A stretch of DNA of 64,000 nt, taken from the NCBI GenBank assembly GCA_046349435.1, contig JAXMCI010000002.1, positions 1-64,000 of the forward strand. The letters are read 5' to 3'. Positions 1 through 8,311 of the stretch are shown piece after piece. A program made the translations under genes and the position numbers. Numbering within the stretch: the first letter of the stretch is position 1; every line of letters starts with the position of its first letter. The DNA comes from JAXMCI01 sp046349435. Lineage in GTDB: Bacteria > Pseudomonadota > Alphaproteobacteria > Dongiales > Dongiaceae. The notes below the pieces were generated by a model. That model was not told where the DNA came from. It worked only from the letters and a program-made list of their open reading frames with translations, and ran no database searches.

Positions 1-584
1 AGGAAGCGGTCGAGCTGTGCCTCGGGCAGGGGGTAGGTGCCCTCCTGCTCCAGCGGGTTCTGCGTGGCGAGGACGTGGAAGGGCGCCGGCAGGTCGTGCG
101 AGTGGCCGGCGACGGAGACCTGGCGCTCCTGCATCGCCTGCAGCAGCGCCGACTGGGTGCGTGGGCTGGCGCGGTTGATCTCGTCGGCCATCAGCAGCTG
201 GCAGAAGACCGGACCGGGGATGAAGCGGAAGGTGCGGCGGCCCGACTCGCCCTCCTCCAGCACCTCGGAGCCGATGATGTCGGCCGGCATCAGGTCGGGG
301 GTGCACTGCACCCGCTTGTCGGCGAGGCCGAGCACCGTGCCGAGCGTCTCGACCAGCCGCGTCTTGGCGAGGCCCGGCACGCCGATCAGCAGCACGTGGC
401 CGCCGGCGAGCAGGGTGATCAGGGCTTGATCGATCGTCTCCTGCTGGCCGAAGATGACCCGGCCGATGCTGCGGCGAACCTGGCGAAGCCGCTCGCTCAG
501 CGCCTCGATATCGACGGCTAACTTGGCGCCGGCCGCGGCGGCGTCGCCGGTCCGCGGGGTCGGCAGGAGGTCGGTCTGGCTCAC
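1..584 (-). CDS. MoxR-family AAA+ ATPase (5' part, runs off the window)
   Basis: Not closed in the window: translation starts at a GTG (582-584) and runs off at position 1, giving about 194 residues. Visible are the Walker A loop GVPGLAKT at about residues 68-75, the Walker B segment LLMADEIN, and LATQNPLEQEGTYPLPEAQ, the hallmark of MoxR ATPases. A GGGAG ribosome-binding site lies 8 nt before the GTG. MoxR proteins are chaperone-like ATPases usually encoded beside DUF58 and VWA proteins; those genes would lie to the left of the window. The gene diverges from the DUF1285 gene with about 50 bp between starts, so the promoters must overlap. The family call is certain; the client is unknown. Confidence 0.93.
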   Translation of the reverse strand, partial: MSQTDLLPTPRTGDAAAAGAKLAVDIEALSERLRQVRRSIGRVIFGQQETIDQALITLLAGGHVLLIGVPGLAKTRLVETLGTVLGLADKRVQCTPDLMPADIIGSEVLEEGESGRRTFRFIPGPVFCQLLMADEINRASPRTQSALLQAMQERQVSVAGHSHDLPAPFHVLATQNPLEQEGTYPLPEAQLDRF

Positions 585-635
585 GCCGGCAGCTCCCAAT
601 TGTGGCACTCAGCAACCATCGAGGGTTCGAGGCGG

Positions 636-1196
636 ATGACCGGCAAGGAGCAGACTCCCAGCGATCCCTTCTCTCATCTAGGAAGGCCGAGCTCGGCCGG
701 CCAGTCGGGCCCCGCCGAGAATGTCTGCGGCGATTTCGACATCCGCATCGCGCGCGACGGCACGTGGTTCTATCACGGCTCGCCGATCGGTCGCAAACCG
801 CTCGTCCGGCTGTTCGCCTCGGTGCTGCGCCGCGAGGGCGACGACTTCCTGCTGGTCACGCCGGTCGAGCGCGGCCGCATCGTGGTCGACGACGCGCCCT
901 TCACCGCGGTCGAGCTCGACGTCGTGGGCGGCGGCCGCGACCAGGCGCTGCGCTTCCGCACCAACCTCGACGACGAGGTGGTGGCAGATGCCGCCCATCC
1001 GATCCGCGTCCTTCATGATGCGGACACCGCCGAGCCGAGTCCCTATATTGAGATTCGCGACGGGCTGGAGGCGCGCATCGTCCGGTCCGTCTACTACCAG
1101 CTGGTCGAGCTGGGCGAGGAGCGCAAGGTCGGCGGGGAGGACCTGTTCGGGGTATGGAGCATGGGTCAGTTCTTCGCGCTCGGGCGCCTCGGCTGA
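636..1196 (+). CDS. DUF1285 domain protein
   Basis: Protein of 186 aa from the ATG at 636, chosen because a GAGG stretch precedes it; an in-frame ATG at 600 would add 12 residues. The central part (CGDFDIRIARDGTWFYHGSP, later FLLVTPVERGRI) is typical of DUF1285, a small soluble beta-rich family of unknown biochemical function. The last 43 nt overlap the start of the Nudix gene, and the set DUF1285, Nudix CoA pyrophosphatase, CCA-adding enzyme is a recurring alphaproteobacterial gene order, so co-expression is expected. No signal peptide or membrane segment is visible. Confidence 0.85.
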   Translation: MTGKEQTPSDPFSHLGRPSSAGQSGPAENVCGDFDIRIARDGTWFYHGSPIGRKPLVRLFASVLRREGDDFLLVTPVERGRIVVDDAPFTAVELDVVGGGRDQALRFRTNLDDEVVADAAHPIRVLHDADTAEPSPYIEIRDGLEARIVRSVYYQLVELGEERKVGGEDLFGVWSMGQFFALGRLG

Positions 1197-1846
1197 ACCG
1201 CGACTGGGTCGTCGCCCGGTTTGCCGCCGCGCCGCCGCCGCGCCGCCGTGCCGCACCCGGCAACGAGGCGGCGCTGGCGCGCCCGGCCTTCATGCCGGAG
1301 GGCGCGCGCGGCGACCACGACCTCAATCCCGACATGCTGCCCGACCCGCCGCTGAAGCGGGCCGGCGTGCTGGTGCCGCTGCTCGAGCGGCCGGCCGGCC
1401 TGACCGTGCTGCTGACGCGGCGCACCGACCACCTGCACGACCATGCCGGCCAGGTCAGCTTTCCCGGCGGCCGGGTCGAGCCCGCCGACGCCGACGCGCT
1501 GGCCGCGGCGCTGCGCGAGACCGAGGAGGAGATCGGCCTGGCGCGCGCCCGGGTGGCGCCGATCGGCCGGCTCGACACCTACGTCACCCGCACCGGCTTC
1601 GAGGTGACGCCGGTGGTCGGGCTGGTCGACCCGCCCGCGGCCTTCGCGCCGGATCCCTTCGAGGTCGCCGAGATCTTCGAGGTGCCGCTCGACTTCGTCG
1701 TCGATCCGGCCAACCACCAGCGGCACAGCCGGGTGTTCGCCGGCGCCGAGCGGTCGTTCTACGTGCTGCCCTGGCCCGGCTACTACATCTGGGGCGCCAC
1801 GGCGGGCATGCTGGTCAATCTCGCCGAAGTCCTGCAGCCGGCCTGA
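1154..1846 (+). CDS. Nudix hydrolase, CoA pyrophosphatase type
   Basis: Protein of 230 aa. The Nudix box is visible as GGRVEP...ALRETEEEIGL at about residues 103-127, with the catalytic REtEEEiG helix intact. The preceding LLTRRTDHLHDHAGQVSFP is the signature of the CoA diphosphatase subgroup (NudL/YeaB type), which cleaves CoA and oxidised CoA to 3',5'-ADP and phosphopantetheine. The ATG at 1154 lies inside the end of the DUF1285 gene, which suggests translational coupling; a later start is possible because the first 50 residues are poorly conserved and basic. Substrate assignment comes from the family, not from residues specific to this protein. Confidence 0.9.
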   Translation: MEHGSVLRARAPRLNRDWVVARFAAAPPPRRRAAPGNEAALARPAFMPEGARGDHDLNPDMLPDPPLKRAGVLVPLLERPAGLTVLLTRRTDHLHDHAGQVSFPGGRVEPADADALAAALRETEEEIGLARARVAPIGRLDTYVTRTGFEVTPVVGLVDPPAAFAPDPFEVAEIFEVPLDFVVDPANHQRHSRVFAGAERSFYVLPWPGYYIWGATAGMLVNLAEVLQPA

Positions 1847-1852
1847 CCGGCG

Positions 1853-2123
1853 ATGCGCCGCTTCCTCGAGATCGCCGTGCCGCTGCTGCTGCCGACGGCG
1901 CTGTACCTGCTCTACGCCGTGGCCGCCCGGCAGCCTGCTCTCGCCAGGCCAGCCGGCACGGTGGCCTCGAGGTGCCGTGGACTGGCTCGCCGTCTCCGGC
2001 GGGCTGCTCGCGGCGCTCAACTGGTCGCCGCCGGCCTCCTGTTCGGCGGCGCGCCGCCGGGCCCACTACGAGCCCGCCCGGCTGGAGAACGGCGTTGTCG
2101 AGCCGGGCAGGCTCGGCAACTGA
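1853..2123 (+). pseudogene. DUF6111-like small membrane protein, broken by frameshifts
   Basis: Pieces of one small membrane protein are spread over two frames. It opens in one frame at 1853 with MRRFLEIAVPLLLPTALYLL, continues around 1962-2016 in the next frame (RWPRGAVDWLAVSGGLLAAL), returns to the first frame for LVAAGLLFGG, and closes in the second with HYEPARLENGVVEPG and a TGA at 2121-2123. The order, the two hydrophobic stretches and the closing motif fit DUF6111 proteins of about 90 aa, which often sit directly before the CCA-adding enzyme. At least three frame changes are needed, so this is either a decaying gene or local sequence error. The stop lies one base before the next start. 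Confidence 0.55.
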
Positions 2124-2124
2124 G

Positions 2125-3423
2125 ATGGCGGACGAGCGGCCGGCCGGGCGGGTTCCGCCGCAGCCCTGGATGACCGCGCCGGGCACGCTGGCGGTGCTGG
2201 CGGCGCTCGCGGCGGGCGGCAGCCCGGCCCGCTTCGTCGGCGGCTGCGTGCGCGACGCGCTGCTCGGCCGGCCCGTGAACGACGTCGACATCGCCACGCC
2301 GGAGCCGCCAGAGCGGGTCATGGCGCTGCTCCGCGCCGCCGGCCTCAAGGCGCTGCCGACCGGCATCGAGCACGGCACCGTCACGGCGCTGGCGCACGGC
2401 CACCATTACGAGGTCACCACGCTGAGGCGCGACGTCACCACCGACGGGCGGCGGGCGGTGGTCGCCTTCACCGACGACTGGGCGGCCGACGCGGCGCGCC
2501 GCGACTTCACCATCAACGCGCTGTTCTGCGATCCCGACGGCACGCTGCACGACCATGTCGGCGGCATCGCCGACCTGGCCGAGCGCCGCATCCGCTTCGT
2601 CGGCGACCCCGGGCAGCGGATCCGCGAGGACGTGCTGCGGCTGCTCCGCTTCTTCCGCTTCTACGCCCATCTCGGCCGGCCGCCGCCGGACGCGGCGGCG
2701 CTGGCCGCCGCCCGGGCGCTGGCCCCGCTGCTGCCGCGGCTCTCCGGCGAGCGGGTGCGCGCCGAGCTGCTGCGCCTGCTGCAGGCCGCCGACCCCGCGC
2801 CGGTGTTGCGGCTGATGCGCGAGGCGGGGGTGCTGGCCTGGCTGGTGCCGCAGCCGCCCGACATCGACCGGCTGGCGGCGCTGGTGATGCTGGAGGCTGC
2901 GGTGCCGCCGCCGCTGGTGCCGGCGGCCGACGCGCTGCGCCGGCTGGCGGCGCTGGTCGCCGGCGGCGCCGAGGTCGCGCTCGGGCTGGCGGCGCGGCTG
3001 CGGCTCTCCACCGCCGAGCGCGACCGGCTGGCCGGGATGGTCGAGGGGCCGGCGGTCACCCCCGACCTCGACCGCCGCGCCGCCCGCAGGCTGCTCTACC
3101 GGCTGGGCGCGGCGCCGTTCCGCGACCTGGCGCTGCTCGCCTGGGCGGGCGCGGCGGCGCGCGGCGAGGCCGGCGGCGACGCCGGCGCGGGCGCCGAGCC
3201 CTGGCTGGCCCTGCTCGCGCTGGCGGCCGGGTGGACCCGGCCGGCGCTGCCGGTGCGGGGCGCCGACGCTGCGGCGCTCGGGATCGCCCCCGGGCCGGCC
3301 ATCGGCCGGCTGCTGGCGGCCGTCGAATCCTGGTGGATCGAGGGCGACTTCACCGCCGACCGGACGGCGTGCCTTGCCCGGCTGTCGGCGCTGGCGGCCT
3401 CTTCTGATATAGTAGGCGGTTAG
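2125..3423 (+). CDS. cca: CCA tRNA nucleotidyltransferase / poly(A) polymerase-head family
   Basis: Protein of 432 aa that adds or repairs the 3'-CCA end of tRNA. The catalytic head is complete: GGCVRDALLG then the metal-binding D-x-D in NDVDIAT (about residues 39-58), RRDFTINAL, and the neck motif REDVLRLLRFFRF. The C-terminal half is long, alanine-rich and helical, as usual in alphaproteobacterial members. The ATG at 2125 sits 1 nt after the stop of the broken DUF6111-like gene. Class II CCA-adding enzymes and poly(A) polymerase share this fold; the NDVDIAT and RRDFTINAL context and the gene neighbourhood favour CCA addition. Confidence 0.92.
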   Translation: MADERPAGRVPPQPWMTAPGTLAVLAALAAGGSPARFVGGCVRDALLGRPVNDVDIATPEPPERVMALLRAAGLKALPTGIEHGTVTALAHGHHYEVTTLRRDVTTDGRRAVVAFTDDWAADAARRDFTINALFCDPDGTLHDHVGGIADLAERRIRFVGDPGQRIREDVLRLLRFFRFYAHLGRPPPDAAALAAARALAPLLPRLSGERVRAELLRLLQAADPAPVLRLMREAGVLAWLVPQPPDIDRLAALVMLEAAVPPPLVPAADALRRLAALVAGGAEVALGLAARLRLSTAERDRLAGMVEGPAVTPDLDRRAARRLLYRLGAAPFRDLALLAWAGAAARGEAGGDAGAGAEPWLALLALAAGWTRPALPVRGADAAALGIAPGPAIGRLLAAVESWWIEGDFTADRTACLARLSALAASSDIVGG

Positions 3424-3494
3424 TTGGCCCGCGTGCCGGCCATGCCATATCCTTCGGCAGGGGCGGCAGGGGCCGGCCAGGGCAGGAGGGGGCC

Positions 3495-3923
3495 ATGTTC
3501 AAGGAATTCAAGGAATTCGCCATGCGCGGCAATGTCATCGACCTTGCGGTCGGTGTCATCATCGGCGCCGCGTTCGGGGCGATCGTCACCTCGCTGGTCA
3601 ACGACATCATCATGCCGCCGATCGGCCTGATCCTCGGCGGCGTCGATTTCTCCAACCTCTTCATCAACCTGTCGGGCCCGCATTTCGAGAGCCTGGCGGA
3701 GGCCCAGAAGGCCGGCGCGGCGACGATCAACTACGGCGTCTTCCTGAACCAGATCATCAAGTTCGTGATCATCGCCTTCGCGCTGTTCCTGCTGATCAAG
3801 CAGATGAACTACCTGCTGCGCACCCAGAAGGCCAAGGCGCCGCCGCCGGCGCCGGCCGAGCCGCCGGCCCAGGAGAAGCTGCTCGCCGAGATCCGCGACC
3901 TGCTGAAGCAGCGCGCGGCGTAG
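3495..3923 (+). CDS. mscL: Large-conductance mechanosensitive channel MscL
   Basis: Protein of 142 aa, normal length for the family. The N-terminal amphipathic helix (FKEFKEFAMRGNVIDLAVGV), the pore-lining TM1 with VGVIIGAAFGAIVTSLVNDI, a short periplasmic loop and TM2 (NQIIKFVIIAFALFLLI) are all present, followed by a proline/alanine linker and a charged C-terminal helix. MscL forms a homopentameric inner-membrane pore that opens on hypo-osmotic shock. A strong GGAGGGGG ribosome-binding site precedes the ATG. The gene stands alone on the plus strand and converges on hemF, with a shared hairpin between them. Confidence 0.97.
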   Translation: MFKEFKEFAMRGNVIDLAVGVIIGAAFGAIVTSLVNDIIMPPIGLILGGVDFSNLFINLSGPHFESLAEAQKAGAATINYGVFLNQIIKFVIIAFALFLLIKQMNYLLRTQKAKAPPPAPAEPPAQEKLLAEIRDLLKQRAA

Positions 3924-3932
3924 CGCCCGATC

Positions 3933-3958
3933 CCCTCTCCCGCGCCGGCGGGAGAGGG
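3933..3958. terminator. Bidirectional hairpin between mscL and hemF; also a dispersed palindrome
   Basis: A perfect 11-bp stem CCCTCTCCCGC / GCGGGAGAGGG with a 4-nt loop lies between the convergent mscL and hemF stops (10 nt after one, 12 nt before the other), well placed to terminate both. There is no clear T-run. Related palindromes occur at 44629-44649 and 44717-44744, so this is one copy of a dispersed family that may have been adopted as a terminator. Confidence 0.65.
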
Positions 3959-3969
3959 CCGCGCGGCCG

Positions 3970-4836
3970 CTACGGCCAGCGCACCTCGGGCGGCAGCGAC
4001 ATCAGGATCGCCTCGATGTTGCCGCCGGTCTTGAGGCCGAACAGCGTGCCGCGGTCGTAGAGCAGGTTGAACTCGACGTAGCGGCCGCGGCGGACCAGCT
4101 GGTGCTCGCGCTCGGCGGCGGTCCAGGGCTCGTCCATGTGGCGGCGCACCAGCGCCGGGTAGACCGCCAGGAAGGCCTCGCCGACCGAGCGCAGGAAGGC
4201 GAAGTCGGCCGCCCAGTCGCCGGTGTCGACATAGTCGAAGAAGATGCCGCCGACGCCGCGCGGCTCGTTGCGGTGCTTGAGGAAGAAGTACTCGTCGCAC
4301 CACTGCTTGAAGCGCGGGTGGTAGCCGGGGTCGTGGCGGTCGCAGGCCTCCTTCAGCGCGGCGTGGAAGGCGGCCGTGTCGGCCTCGACCGGGACCATCG
4401 GGGTGAGGTCGGCGCCGCCGCCGAACCACGCCTTGCTGGTGACGATGTGGCGGGTGTTCATGTGCACCGCCGGCACCCGCGGCGACTGCATGTGGGCGAC
4501 CAGGCTGATGCCGCTCGCCCAGAAGCGGCCGTCCTCGGCGGCACCGGGGATCTGGCTGCGGAACTCCGGCGAGAAGGTGCCGTGCACGGTCGAGATGTTG
4601 ACCCCGACCTTCTCGAAGACGCGGCCGCGCATGACCGCCATGGTGCCGCCGCCACCGTCGCCGCCATCCTCGGTCGGGCGCTGCCACGCGCTGCGCTCGA
4701 AGCGGCCCGCCGGGCGATCGGAGAAGGTCCCCGCGAGCTCGTCCTCGAGCCGCTCGAAGGCGGCGCAGATGCGGTCGCGCAGCTCGGCGAACCAGGCGGC
4801 GGCCAGCGCCTTGCGCTCGCTCACGGCGTCGCTCAT
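3970..4836 (-). CDS. hemF: Oxygen-dependent coproporphyrinogen III oxidase
   Basis: Protein of 288 aa catalysing the O2-dependent decarboxylation of coproporphyrinogen III to protoporphyrinogen IX in heme synthesis. Family blocks are clear: GVNISTVHG, VPAVHMNTRH, WFGGGADLTP, FKQWCDEYFFLKHR, RGVGGIFFDY, and near the end YVEFNLLYDRGTLFGLKTGG with the catalytic-site region intact. The ATG at 4836 overlaps the trmL stop as ATGA, so the two are translationally coupled; a longer open frame upstream lies inside trmL and is not used. Cytoplasmic, normally a homodimer. Confidence 0.97.
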   Translation of the reverse strand: MSDAVSERKALAAAWFAELRDRICAAFERLEDELAGTFSDRPAGRFERSAWQRPTEDGGDGGGGTMAVMRGRVFEKVGVNISTVHGTFSPEFRSQIPGAAEDGRFWASGISLVAHMQSPRVPAVHMNTRHIVTSKAWFGGGADLTPMVPVEADTAAFHAALKEACDRHDPGYHPRFKQWCDEYFFLKHRNEPRGVGGIFFDYVDTGDWAADFAFLRSVGEAFLAVYPALVRRHMDEPWTAAEREHQLVRRGRYVEFNLLYDRGTLFGLKTGGNIEAILMSLPPEVRWP

Positions 4837-5294
4837 GCGGCCATGGCGGGCAGCCCGCCGGTCTGGCGCAGCGCCTCGCCCAGCACGATGGCGGCGGCGA
4901 GCGCGACGTTGAGGGAGCGCAGCCCCGGCCGCATCGGCACCCGGACGCGGGCATCGGCGGCGGCGTGCAGCGAATCGGGGACGCCTTCCGTCTCGCGCCC
5001 GAGCAGCAGCCGATCGTCGGGCCGGAAGGCGAGCGCGGTGTAGGGCAGGGACGCGCGGGTGGTCAGCAGCACCAGCCGCCCCGCCGGACGGGTGCGACAA
5101 TAGGCATCCCAGCTGCTGTGGCGGGCCAGCTCGGCGTGCTCCAGATAGTCCATCGCGGCACGCCGCATGCGGCGGTCGTCGAGGATGAAGCCGCAGGGCT
5201 CGACGAGGTCGATGCCGATGCCCAGGCAGGCGCCGAGCCGCAGCATGGCTCCGGCGTTCTGCGGGATGTCGGGCTGGTAGAGGACGAGGCGCAT
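4833..5294 (-). CDS. trmL: tRNA (cytidine/uridine-34 2'-O)-methyltransferase TrmL
   Basis: Protein of 153 aa, the size of TrmL, a SPOUT-fold enzyme that 2'-O-methylates the wobble base of tRNA-Leu isoacceptors. The N-terminal VLYQPDIPQNAGAMLRLG and the trefoil-knot cofactor motifs LLGRETEGVP and MRPGLRSLNVALAAAIVL are all present. The usual NTG of the N-terminal motif reads NAG here, a mild change. It is the first gene of a two-gene operon with hemF, overlapping it by 4 nt, and diverges from petA. Confidence 0.93.
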   Translation of the reverse strand: MRLVLYQPDIPQNAGAMLRLGACLGIGIDLVEPCGFILDDRRMRRAAMDYLEHAELARHSSWDAYCRTRPAGRLVLLTTRASLPYTALAFRPDDRLLLGRETEGVPDSLHAAADARVRVPMRPGLRSLNVALAAAIVLGEALRQTGGLPAMAA

Positions 5295-5511
5295 TGTCTC
5301 AGCGAAGCAGGCCGGCGACCGCTTGGCAAGCGTGTCGAGTTTCGACTATACCGCTGCCGCGGGGATCGCGGTCGGGGTCCAGCTTGTGCGTCGGTTTGAC
5401 GCAGGGCGGCGGGGGCGTCGTTCCGGGAGCGGGTGCTATAGAGGTGCCGCCGCGCCGCCGGCCTGCCGGCGGCCTGGGATGAGTGCGGTCGGACGGGAAG
5501 GATTGTCGGAC

Positions 5512-6114
5512 ATGGCGCAGGGCGCGCAGGGCAGCATGGGACATGGCGGCACCGCCGGGCATGGCGCGGGCGAACATGGCGCGAGCGGGCATGGCGCGGG
5601 CGGCACCAGCCGCCGCGACTTCCTCTTTCTGGCGACCGGTGCGGTGGGCGGCATCGGCCTCGTCTCGGTCGCCTGGCCGTTCATCGACCAGATGAACCCG
5701 GCGGCCGACGTGCTGGCGCTGTCGTCGACCGAGGTCGACCTGGCGCCGATCGAGGTCGGCCAGCGGGTCACCGTCACCTGGCGCGGCAAGCCGGTCTTCA
5801 TCGACCATCGCCCGCCGGACGAGATCAAGGCGGCCGAGGACGTGCCGCTCGCCGACCTGCCCGACCCGCAGGCCGACAAGGATCGCGTGCAGAAGCCGGA
5901 ATGGCTGATCGTCATCGGCATCTGCACCCATCTCGGCTGCGTCCCGGGCGGCCAGCGGCTCGGCGAGGCGCGCGGCGACTATGGCGGCTGGCTCTGCCCC
6001 TGCCACGGCTCGCAGTACGACACCTCCGGCCGCATCCGCAGAGGTCCGGCGCCGCTCAACCTGGCGGTGCCGACCTACGCCTTCATCAAGGACAACGTCG
6101 TCCGTATCGGCTAG
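5512..6114 (+). CDS. petA: Ubiquinol-cytochrome c reductase iron-sulfur (Rieske) subunit
   Basis: Protein of 200 aa from the ATG at 5512, preferred to an ATG at 5479 because GGAAGGA lies 9 nt upstream. A twin-arginine type N-terminus (SRRDFLFLATGAVGGIGLVS, residues 33-52) doubles as the membrane anchor. The 2Fe-2S ligands are in CTHLGC (138-143) and CPCHGS (162-167). It transfers electrons from ubiquinol to cytochrome c1 in the bc1 complex. Residues 8-31 are an unusual glycine/histidine-rich stretch (GSMGHGGTAGHGAGEHGA...) placed before the twin arginines. First gene of petABC, 11 nt before petB. Confidence 0.96.
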   Translation: MAQGAQGSMGHGGTAGHGAGEHGASGHGAGGTSRRDFLFLATGAVGGIGLVSVAWPFIDQMNPAADVLALSSTEVDLAPIEVGQRVTVTWRGKPVFIDHRPPDEIKAAEDVPLADLPDPQADKDRVQKPEWLIVIGICTHLGCVPGGQRLGEARGDYGGWLCPCHGSQYDTSGRIRRGPAPLNLAVPTYAFIKDNVVRIG

Positions 6115-6125
6115 GAGCTGCAGCC

Positions 6126-7400
6126 ATGGCCGCGCCGACCTTCAGCAATCCGGTCGTGCGATGGATCGACCATCGCCTGCCGATCTTCAGCTTCATGCAT
6201 CACGAGATGCATGAGTACCCGACGCCGCGCAACCTCTCCTACTGGTGGAACTTCGGCTCGCTCGCCGGCATCATGCTGGTGATCATGATCGTCACCGGCA
6301 TCGTGCTGGCGATGCACTACGCGCCGAACTCCGCGCTGGCCTTCAACAGCGTCGAGCGCATCATGCGCGACGTCAACTATGGCTGGCTGATCCGCTACAT
6401 CCACATGAATGGGGCGTCGATGTTCTTCATCGTCACCTACATTCATATCTTCCGCGGCCTCTACTACGGCTCCTACAAGACGCCGCGCGAGCTGCTCTGG
6501 ATGATCGGCGTGGTCATCCTGCTGCTGATGATGGCGACCGCCTTCATGGGCTACGTGCTGCCCTGGGGCCAGATGAGCTTCTGGGGCGCCACGGTCATCA
6601 CCAACCTGTTCTCGGCCATCCCCTTCGGCATCGGCGACTGGATCGTCACCCTGCTGTGGGGCGGCTTCTCGGTCGACAACCCGACGCTGAACCGGTTCTT
6701 CTCGCTGCACTACCTGCTGCCGTTCGTCATCGTCGGCGTCGTCATGATGCACATCCTGGCGCTGCACCGGTTCGGCTCGAACAACCCGCTCGGCATCGAC
6801 ACCAAGGGGCCGCAGGACAGCATCCCGTTCCACCCGTACTACACCGTCAAGGACATGTACGGGCTCGGCGTGTTCCTGCTGTTCTTCGCGTTCTTCGTGT
6901 TCTTCGCGCCCAACTTCTTCGGCGAGGTCGACAACTACATCCCGGCCAACCCGCTGGTCACGCCGCCGCACATCGTGCCGGAATGGTACTTCCTGCCCTA
7001 CTACGCGATCCTGCGCTCGATTCCGAACAAGCTGCTCGGCGTGCTCGCCATGTTCAGCTCGATCCTCGTGCTGTTCGTGCTGCCCTGGCTCGATACCTCG
7101 CGGGTGCGCAGCGCCACCTTCCGGCCGATCTACAAGAAGCTGTTCTGGGTCTTCCTGTTCGCCTGCATCGTGCTCGGCTGGGTCGGCGCGCACCGCCCGG
7201 ACGACGTCTTCTACGGCTTCCCGATGGTGTGGATCGGGCGGATCGCGACCCTCTACTACTTCGTCCACTTCCTCATCCTGATGCCGCTGGTCGGGCTGAT
7301 CGAGCAGCCGCGGCCGCTGCCCCAGAGCATCAGCAAGCCGGTGCTGGGCGGCGGCGGCATGCCGGCCGGGGCCCGTGCCAAGCCGATGGAGAAAGCCTGA
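6126..7400 (+). CDS. petB: Cytochrome b of the bc1 complex
   Basis: Protein of 424 aa carrying both b hemes and the Qo and Qi sites. Eight-helix cytochrome b features are visible: RYIHMNGASMFFIVTYIHIF and HYLLPFVIVGVVMMHILALH supply the heme histidines, and the Qo-site motif appears as PEWYFLPYYAIL. The start at 6126 follows a GGAG. The C-terminus ends in a glycine-rich tail. It overlaps petC by the single shared base of TGATG at 7400, so translation is coupled. Inner membrane. Confidence 0.97.
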   Translation: MAAPTFSNPVVRWIDHRLPIFSFMHHEMHEYPTPRNLSYWWNFGSLAGIMLVIMIVTGIVLAMHYAPNSALAFNSVERIMRDVNYGWLIRYIHMNGASMFFIVTYIHIFRGLYYGSYKTPRELLWMIGVVILLLMMATAFMGYVLPWGQMSFWGATVITNLFSAIPFGIGDWIVTLLWGGFSVDNPTLNRFFSLHYLLPFVIVGVVMMHILALHRFGSNNPLGIDTKGPQDSIPFHPYYTVKDMYGLGVFLLFFAFFVFFAPNFFGEVDNYIPANPLVTPPHIVPEWYFLPYYAILRSIPNKLLGVLAMFSSILVLFVLPWLDTSRVRSATFRPIYKKLFWVFLFACIVLGWVGAHRPDDVFYGFPMVWIGRIATLYYFVHFLILMPLVGLIEQPRPLPQSISKPVLGGGGMPAGARAKPMEKA

Positions 7401-8161
7401 TGCGCCTCGCTTCCCTCGCCCTCGCCGCCGCGCTCGCGGCGGGGGTCGCCGGCTCGGCCGCCGCGGCCGAGGAAGGGCCGGGCCTGCCCGAGGTGCACTG
7501 GCCGTTCACCGGCCTGTTCGGGACCTACGACAAGGCGGCGCTGCGGCGCGGCTTCGAGGTCTACAAGCAGGTCTGCTCGAACTGCCACTCGATGAAGCTG
7601 CTGTCCTACCGCAACCTCGAGGCGATCGGCTTCACGCCGGAGAAGGTCAAGGAGATCGCCGCCTCGGTGCAGGTCCAGGACGGGCCGAACGACGCGGGCG
7701 AGATGTACGACCGCGACGGCCGCCCGTCGGACCGCTTCCACTCGCCGTTCCCGAACGACCAGGCGGCGCGGGCGGCCAACAACGGCGCGCTGCCGCCCGA
7801 CATGTCGCTGCTGGCCAAGGCGCGCGAGGGCGGGCCGACCTACATCCACGCGCTGATGCTCGGCTACACCGACCCGCCGGCCGACTTCAAGCTGGCCGAG
7901 GGGATGAACTACAACAAGTATTTCCCCGGCCACCAGATCGCCATGCCGCAGCCGCTCAGCGACGACGCGGTGACCTACAGCGACGGCACCAAGGCGACCC
8001 TCGACCAGGAGGCCAAGGACATCGCCTCCTTCCTGATGTGGACGGCCGAGCCGAACCTCGACGACCGCAAGCACATGGGCGTCAAGGTGATGCTGTTCCT
8101 GATCGTGCTGACCCTGATGCTCTACGCGGTGAAGCGGAAGATCTGGGCCGCCGTGCACTGA
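7400..8161 (+). CDS. petC: Cytochrome c1
   Basis: Protein of 253 aa with a signal peptide (residues 1-23, cleavage after an AAAA run), the c-type heme motif CSNCH at 59-63, and the distal methionine region GHQIAMPQPLSD. A single C-terminal transmembrane helix (VMLFLIVLTLMLYAVK) anchors it with the heme domain in the periplasm. It accepts electrons from the Rieske centre and passes them to soluble cytochrome c. The heme is attached after export by the cytochrome c maturation system, whose genes are not in this window. Last gene of petABC. Confidence 0.97.
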   Translation: MRLASLALAAALAAGVAGSAAAAEEGPGLPEVHWPFTGLFGTYDKAALRRGFEVYKQVCSNCHSMKLLSYRNLEAIGFTPEKVKEIAASVQVQDGPNDAGEMYDRDGRPSDRFHSPFPNDQAARAANNGALPPDMSLLAKAREGGPTYIHALMLGYTDPPADFKLAEGMNYNKYFPGHQIAMPQPLSDDAVTYSDGTKATLDQEAKDIASFLMWTAEPNLDDRKHMGVKVMLFLIVLTLMLYAVKRKIWAAVH

Positions 8162-8189
8162 GCCCCGCGACCAGCGACGAAAGCGCCGA

Positions 8190-8218
8190 GGGCGCGACGG
8201 GAAAGCCCCGTCGCGCCC
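8190..8218 (+). terminator. Terminator of petABC
   Basis: A 12-bp perfect stem, GGGCGCGACGGG (8190-8201) with CCCGTCGCGCCC (8207-8218), closes a 5-nt loop 29 nt after the petC stop. The tail is only TT, so efficiency is uncertain, but stem strength and position fit a terminator. Confidence 0.75.
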
Positions 8219-8311
8219 TTCGTGTTTCCGCGGCAGAGGCTTGCTCCTCGGCGGCGCCGGCAGCCCCAGGCCAAGACCCGCAAGGAATCTGGTCGCCCCA
8301 GACCCCGACCT

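Noticed and set aside
721..2124. Upstream extension of the CCA-adding enzyme frame to position 721
   Set aside because: The upstream part overlaps DUF1285 and the Nudix gene out of frame and is serine/arginine shadow sequence; the ATG at 2125 begins the real domain.
3970..5100. HemF start at 5100
   Set aside because: The extra 88 residues lie inside trmL in another frame and are basic low complexity; the ATG at 4836 overlapping the trmL stop is the natural start.
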